From Galaxea fascicularis (taxonomy: Eukaryota > Cnidaria > Anthozoa > Scleractinia > Euphylliidae): a stretch of 64,000 bases of DNA. Where the stretch lies: assembly GCA_948470475.1 (NCBI GenBank), contig OX419345.1, forward strand, positions 5,907,090 to 5,971,089, read 5' to 3'. This document shows positions 58,301-64,000 of this stretch, one piece after another (positions within the stretch are counted from its first letter, which is position 1; each line of letters begins with the position of its first letter). The notes beneath the pieces were generated by a model. That model had not been told where the DNA came from. It made no database searches and saw only the letters and a list, made by a program, of their open reading frames with translations. The position numbers were made by a program, and so were the translations under genes.

Positions 58301-61300
58301 ATGAGGCTTTCTGTAGCAGTTCTCCTGATCTGTGTGGTCATTCCAAATGGTAAGCAGTCAAAATTATTGTTCTTTGTTTTTGCTATCTTTCTTTGGCCTT
58401 GCTGACGAAGAAAACTCAAAAGAGGGCACGTTTTGTAGCCAGTAATCCCGATAGCAAATACGTGCACACTCAATAATATGACATGCTTTATGACGTTTCG
58501 ACAAGGTTAAGACAGAATTCTCCCTTTGTGGTAGCAAACAAATGAAAATTTGGGTCATGAAGTCCAATGACTTCCAACTATTTCTGTTTTTGTCGAAGTA
58601 AGCGCAGACAAAAGGTGTGACGAAACGCGATGTGCGCGAAGGTTGCGAGAAATGTGAGCCTTTAGAGCTGAAATCAAGTTTACCCCCAACGCCCGTTGCT
58701 CAAAAGGATTTTCTGAAAGGAGACCATCACCATGTGAGCTACAAACTAAAACAAAGAATTCACACTTTTTTGAGTAAATGGTTTTTATAACGAAAATAGA
58801 AAGATGTCTGGTGCGCATAAATAACAGAATGTCTCGAGTTCGATTACATTTGTTTTGGGGACATTTCTACTTTTCTTTAAAAGCGCTTTATAATGCCGGA
58901 ATTTTTTTAACCGTCCATCCTAGGATACTGATGTTTAAAACATTTTCCGTTCGTGCGTGTTGTTGTCCTACATCTTTGAGCATCACGTTGCTGTAGACCG
59001 GTGTAATCGACCCGTCCGCTTAATTAATGTTTTTAATCCTCATCAAATCGCGTAGTATTTCATCAGTTCTAAAGTCCATCACCATTTGCTGCTTTCGCAA
59101 TCGACAGCGTGTTGTGAAAAGCAAAGCAACAGCGAGTGAACAATTTTCCAGAGTATTCTTTATTTTTTTTTCATTGTGAGGCTTCATCCCGCGGATAATA
59201 ATTAGCTTAGATCAAGGGGCGTTTATTTTGACGAGCGCAATGATGACGAGGCAAACAACTGCAATGGGATGTGAAGGTTGGCTCTGAGAGCCTTTTGTTT
59301 TGGTCTCCAGAGAATTCCTCAATAAAGCCTCCTTGTTCGATTAAAAACTCGGCATGCATATCTTTTAATCCCTGAGTTAAAATTAGAAAAAAACGGCATG
59401 AGAACGGGGAAAATCTGGCTTTTTTTTCCGTGGAAGGACGTTGCGATCTACAGTTGTCCTTCCGTGTTACATCTATGCGTTTTTACACGTCACGACACGT
59501 CAGGTCAAACTTTCAACTCTTAACACAGCCAAATGACTAGAGGCCGATAAAAATCTCGATATACTGTTTTTTTGTCGTTGTAGGATATTTCTTCGGCTTA
59601 GTGAGTGGATTACTACTGCTTTGATCGCAGATGAACTTTGTCCCTTACACAGAAAACTTCCTTATCTTGTTAACTTTGGCGAGAAATCAGGCAATGGTTC
59701 CTTTGTTGCTTAGGAATTTCATTACGTCATGTTTTTTCTACCACAGTAGTGAAGCACTTCGGTGCTAGTCAACGCAGTCAAGTTAATAACCATTTTCTAC
59801 ATCTAGGTCCTTCTTAGATCAAATCAAGCCGAAAATTTTGCAATTTTTGCCAAACTCTCTGTAAAAGTACAGGATTAAAGCCTTTCAGCTGTAAGTTCAT
59901 GTGGTACTATCAGTTATCATTTCAATTTTTTACAAGTAAAAATTCTGGGATTCTAAGAGGAAATGATGTCCATTGGTATGCGTATTAAAATTAAAATTCT
60001 CCCAACAAGTATTGAAAGGAATATATGGAGAACGTCTAGGAGAAAGTGCATTTCATATCGTGTACATTTTCACCTTTCCTCTGGAGGAAAATTACTAAAC
60101 TGTACTTTCGACGGAAAACAAAAAAAAAAATAATAATCACGGGTTTGAGGTTCGACTGTACAACAACCTCTCCATCGATTCTTTTGCTTCGCGGAAGATT
60201 GTAAACCTCGTATTGTCAAACTCAAAAAAAAAGTTGTTGTATATATGGACAGAGAGATGTAATGAATAATAGTAATTGAGAAACACGTACTGCTTTCATT
60301 TCAAGCACTTGTGAAATATTCAAACTGAAGTTAGACAACTTTCGTGGACTGGAAAAGTTAAGCCATTTCCGTCAAGTTCCAACGATCCTTTGAGTTTGAA
60401 AGAGTAAACTTATAAAACGCGGAAACAAAAACAACCAAAAAAAAAAAAGGACGAAAGAAATTGTTTATTACATTGGGGAATTTCCAATCCCTGCGGTTTT
60501 AGCTGTCGGGTCATGGCGTAAATTACCAGAGTAAAGAATTTGGACTTTACTCCCAAAACACTACAGGAGGTCTGTTTCCGGTTGTGTTAGGGATAATTTG
60601 TCGTCGCTCGGAAACAGTCTATTTTTTGTATGTCCAAGCTTCAAATTATCTTAGCTGGTTCATGTGGCGGTTTGGGATGTCATCTGATCTCAGGTTTTCT
60701 GTATAATTGGCGATTTCACCGGGCGAGTCATCTAAAACATTTCTCACCTACTGTTGTCTTAAAAAAATTTCTCACCCATTGTTTTGAGATACATGATTTG
60801 ACGACTTTAAGGCTACTGCAATTTCCACCACCAACCATTGTTTCGCATTCAATACCGATTTCCGATTGTAACGAGAACTGTTTCTTGCAGTATGCTCCCA
60901 AATAGAAAGTTCAGCTTTTTTTCTATTTTTTCTTGTTTATCTCATTTCTCCCGGGATTCCTGGGCTTAACTGCCGAATGTCCTGTCAATCCAAAATGCGT
61001 CTTGAAACAGTGGCTATGTTTTCAAGTGATACAGTTTCATGTGGCAGGGTATTATACAGTTACTCCTATTCCAGCTCCAATGGCCTTAGTAATTGTAGTG
61101 TTTCATAACTTCCATACTTTCCGGATAAGGCCAAAGTCCGATTTTATAATCCTTCTCCCGTGTTGTTCAAAAGGATTCGCTGTTCTTCTTTAATATTATT
61201 TTCCAAAGTAGTTTTCAATTACGGTTATTCAAGGTTATTCTTTCGGTAAAATCGCAAATAATCTGTTTTGATTATACCCGGGTTATACGCGAGCTTATAC

Positions 61301-63866
61301 TCACCTCAAAATCTGATTGCGCTGAATCCCGTAAATACCGGCTAAATTGGGCGTTCATTAGATTTGAGTAAGGAGGACTAATTTAGGTAGGGGCAAAGTC
61401 TAACTTGGATTAAGACATTCGCTAAATTCAAGCGTGCAAAAATATTTTTCTTGCAAACGCTCAATCGCAGGACATAAGGAAAGTCGATCTTTTCCACTTT
61501 CAATCTTAATAATTTTGACAGGTATTGAGTTGAAAAACAAACAACCGCAGGAAATCATGCCTGCACAGCATGCGGCCTCACTTAAAGTTGAAACCACTCA
61601 ACAACTTTCAGTTTTCTCGTCACACTTTTGTTTTATTTTTCAAAGGTGGAACCACCTTGTACAGCATAATCAACAGTACCTCAAGGAAGTGTTTCTTACT
61701 AGCTTTCATCTGAATGGTCACACTTTAGAGCCACATAGCCTAATTACAGTGTAACAGCACCTTAAGAAAGTGTTACTCAATAGCTTCCATTTCAATGGTC
61801 ACACTTGCGATTTCATTCTCAGGCTCAGAAGTTAAAATCATCTTTAACAGCATAATTAACAGCACCAAAGGAAAGGACTGTTCATCAGCTTTGAATGGTC
61901 ACACATTGAGATTTGCTCCACAGACTCAAAACCGTGAACCACTTTGTATAGCATGATTAACAGCACCACAGGAAGTACCGCTCAGCAGCTTTCATTTGAG
62001 TGGTCATGCATTGAGATTTGATCCACAGACTCAAAACCGTGAACCACTTTGTATAGCATTATTAACAGCACCACAGGAAGTAGTGCTCAGTAGCTTTCAT
62101 TTGAGTGGTCCGTCGCTATTTAGGATTCTCACAAACTCAAAAGTTGTAACCACCTTGCACCGCATAAAAACAAGAGAGAATACTACTTTCTGGATGTTGT
62201 CTAAAGGGTCCAACCTGATATTCTATCTAAAGACAAAAGTTTACTGAGACCATTTGTTAAGCAAAACAGCAACACAGTTTCATTATTGACTGGTCTCACT
62301 ATGCATTCTTTCACGGACCCTTACGAAAAGTAGTGCTCGGTAGCTTTGAATCGTATTTACCTCTCAAGCTCCATGCGGTAATTAATTTAAGAGTAAAATT
62401 ACCTTTTTTCTTTTTCACTTAACTTTATTTTTTTTATGGAGCTCAACTTCTTCACATCCCTAGTAGCGGAGAAGAACACCGGGCTTATTTTTGTGGAAGA
62501 TTACATTTCCCGTCGCTTTATGGCAAAGCGGCGGTGATATCCTTGCAGTTTTCAAATGGTTAACTTGCTTTGCTGTAAAATCCAGCTGCTCTCAAGACCA
62601 AGTTGCGTTTTGATACATAATTCTTATTGGGGTTTTCCGTGTTTCACAGCCTTCGGTTTCTTCGAGCTGCCATCCTTTGGCAACGAAGCTTTTGAGAAGG
62701 TGAAAAATGCCGGCAAGCAAATCATCGAAAAGGCAGAGAAATATAAGGAGACGGTTGGAAACAATGGCAACGAAGCTTTTGAGACGGTGAAAGATACAGC
62801 CAAGCAAATCATCGAAAAGGCAGAGAAATATAAGGAAACAGTTGAAAAAGATAGCAGCGAAGCTTTTGAGACAGTGAAAGATGCAGCCAAGCAAATCATT
62901 GAAAAGGCAGAGAACTATAAGGAAACAGTTGGAAACGAAATGCAAAAGCGAAAGGAAGCTTTGCAGGAGACAATGCAAGAACAGCAAGCAGCCCTGCAAG
63001 AATCCATGGAAAACCATGTTAAGTCCATGCAGGAGTCCATAGAAACTCGAAAACAAGCTTTGAAGGAGGCCAAGGAGAAGATGAAAGAGATGTGGAGAGA
63101 AATTAAAGGAAACGCCTCCCATTATCAAGAAGTGGGACAGGAAAAGATGATGGAGATGTGGGAACAGCTGAAAAACAAGGTAGAGGAGCAAAAGGAGGAA
63201 CTCAAAAAGATCGTGAAGGAGAAAAAGGCCGTCTGGAAACAAGAAACCGAAGCAGCTGAGAAGGTAGGCTGGTTCTCTTTATTACACTTTTTTATTTCAG
63301 TTACAAGAACCTTTTTTTTTATAAGAACAAAGATTAGCCAGATTTTAAGAACATTAAAAGAACATACCCATGGTGAGAGTCCGTAGCTTCGCTTCAGCCC
63401 CCCAGTTATGTTAGCCTTGCTACGGGTCTGCGTTAACTCAAGGGGGGAATAGGCCCGATGCCTCTAAGTGCCTTGCCGGATGAAATTGAAACTGATTTCT
63501 AGTGATTCGTTCGTTCATTCTTTCGTTAAAAACTTCCTTGTTGTCGTGTCGCTGGTGTTATGCAAGCAATTCATGAACGAGAAAGGCTACAAGATGAGCT
63601 TTTTTTCTTTCTTTTTTTTAAACAAAATTAGAATATTATCCACAACACGACCCAATAAAAACTGCTGGTGTCTTCTGTTAACCCAACCATTCGTTTTCTT
63701 TAAGAAATGGCAGAAGTTCCAGGAAATTGCCTATGAACGTCTGGAAGATGCCAAAGAGGAAATCAGCAACATTGAAGAGAAGCTGCTAGCCATAATGCCA
63801 AACAAGTCTCAGAGCTTGAAAGCCGTGAAAGAGATGAAATCGAGAGTGAAAGATGTCATGCTGTAA
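58301..63866 (+). CDS. Secreted helical repeat protein, unknown function
   Basis: Exons 58301-58349, 62650-63263 and 63705-63866 give 274 residues if the TAA at 63864 is used. Exon 1 encodes the signal peptide MRLSVAVLLICVVIPN, with likely cleavage after Ala17. Residues 27-55, 56-84 and 85-113 are three 29-residue repeats (EAFETVKDTAKQIIEKAEKY type), matching three 87-bp DNA repeats at 62679-62939. The rest (about 114-274) is a Lys/Glu/Gln-rich, charged amphipathic helix, probably coiled coil. The only cysteine is in the signal peptide, and NAS and NKS are possible glycosylation sites. I do not recognise the family; apolipoprotein-like, LEA-like and extracellular-matrix roles are all conceivable. 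The stop overlaps a perfect donor (CT|GTAAGT at 63862), so the gene may continue beyond the window. Confidence 0.8.
58350..62649. other. Intron 1 of the secreted repeat-protein gene
   Basis: A 4.3-kb intron separates the signal-peptide exon from the mature-protein exon. It holds the minisatellite at 61640-62165 and otherwise shows no supportable gene. Confidence 0.65.
61640..62165 (+). repeat. Minisatellite, unit about 105 bp, about five copies
   Basis: The best two units, starting near 61938 and 62043, share ACCACTTTGTATAGCAT, TTAACAGCACCACAGGAAGT, CTTTCATTTGAGTGGTC and ACAGACTCAAAACC. Earlier and later units are more diverged. Single units recur at 19400-19790 and near 62330. Confidence 0.8.
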
Positions 63867-64000
63867 GTGAAAGATTTTTCGCTTGTCTGACCCTCGCCCG
63901 AGGTCAAGTGTAAAACAAAACGAGACAAGAAAACTACCCTCAAGTGTAGATTGTTCGTTGCTGCATGACTTGGCTTTCTGTTTTGAATGCGTGATTGCCA
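63867..64000. other. Window end
   Basis: No feature is supportable. This is either 3' UTR or the next intron of the repeat-protein gene, depending on use of the donor at 63862. Confidence 0.4.

Noticed and set aside
62592..63242. 216-codon minus-strand frame
   Set aside because: It is the antisense shadow of the repeat-protein exon; its Leu/Phe richness is the complement of the Lys/Glu codons.

Overview
This window is nuclear DNA of an animal, most likely an anthozoan cnidarian such as a stony coral. Four protein-coding genes are split by GT-AG introns and embedded in AT-rich DNA full of small palindromic transposons and tRNA-derived SINEs. No prokaryotic signals are present: there are no operons, Shine-Dalgarno sites, CRISPR arrays or rRNA. 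The species cannot be named from the sequence alone, and the coral assignment is inferred from protein similarity and repeat character.

Layout. (1) 1509-6996, plus strand: nucleoredoxin in six exons, a complete 408-residue thioredoxin-fold protein with two CPPC active sites. (2) 9482-39068, minus strand: VPS53 in 24 exons, a complete 803-residue subunit of the GARP/EARP endosome-to-Golgi tethering complexes. I rebuilt it exon by exon and every junction phase closes. The two genes converge tail to tail. (3) 42886-46159, plus strand: a five-finger C2H2 zinc-finger protein, divergent from VPS53, with an uncertain 3' end. (4) 58301 to at least 63862, plus strand: a TATA-promoter gene for a secreted, almost cysteine-free, helical repeat protein that I do not recognise. 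It may continue past the window.

NXN and VPS53 also lie close together in human 17p13.3, so the pair may be an ancient linkage. The two genes are not known to share a pathway.

The rest is transposon biology. Introns and spacers carry TTAA-, TA- and 9-10-bp-TSD elements, a foldback with 42-bp perfect arms, a 100-bp zero-spacer palindrome, Penelope-like and LINE 3' relics, SINEs on both strands, and minisatellites. Several elements are nested, and paralogous empty copies in the same window prove the insertions. The interval 46.2-52.9 kb has no gene I can support.
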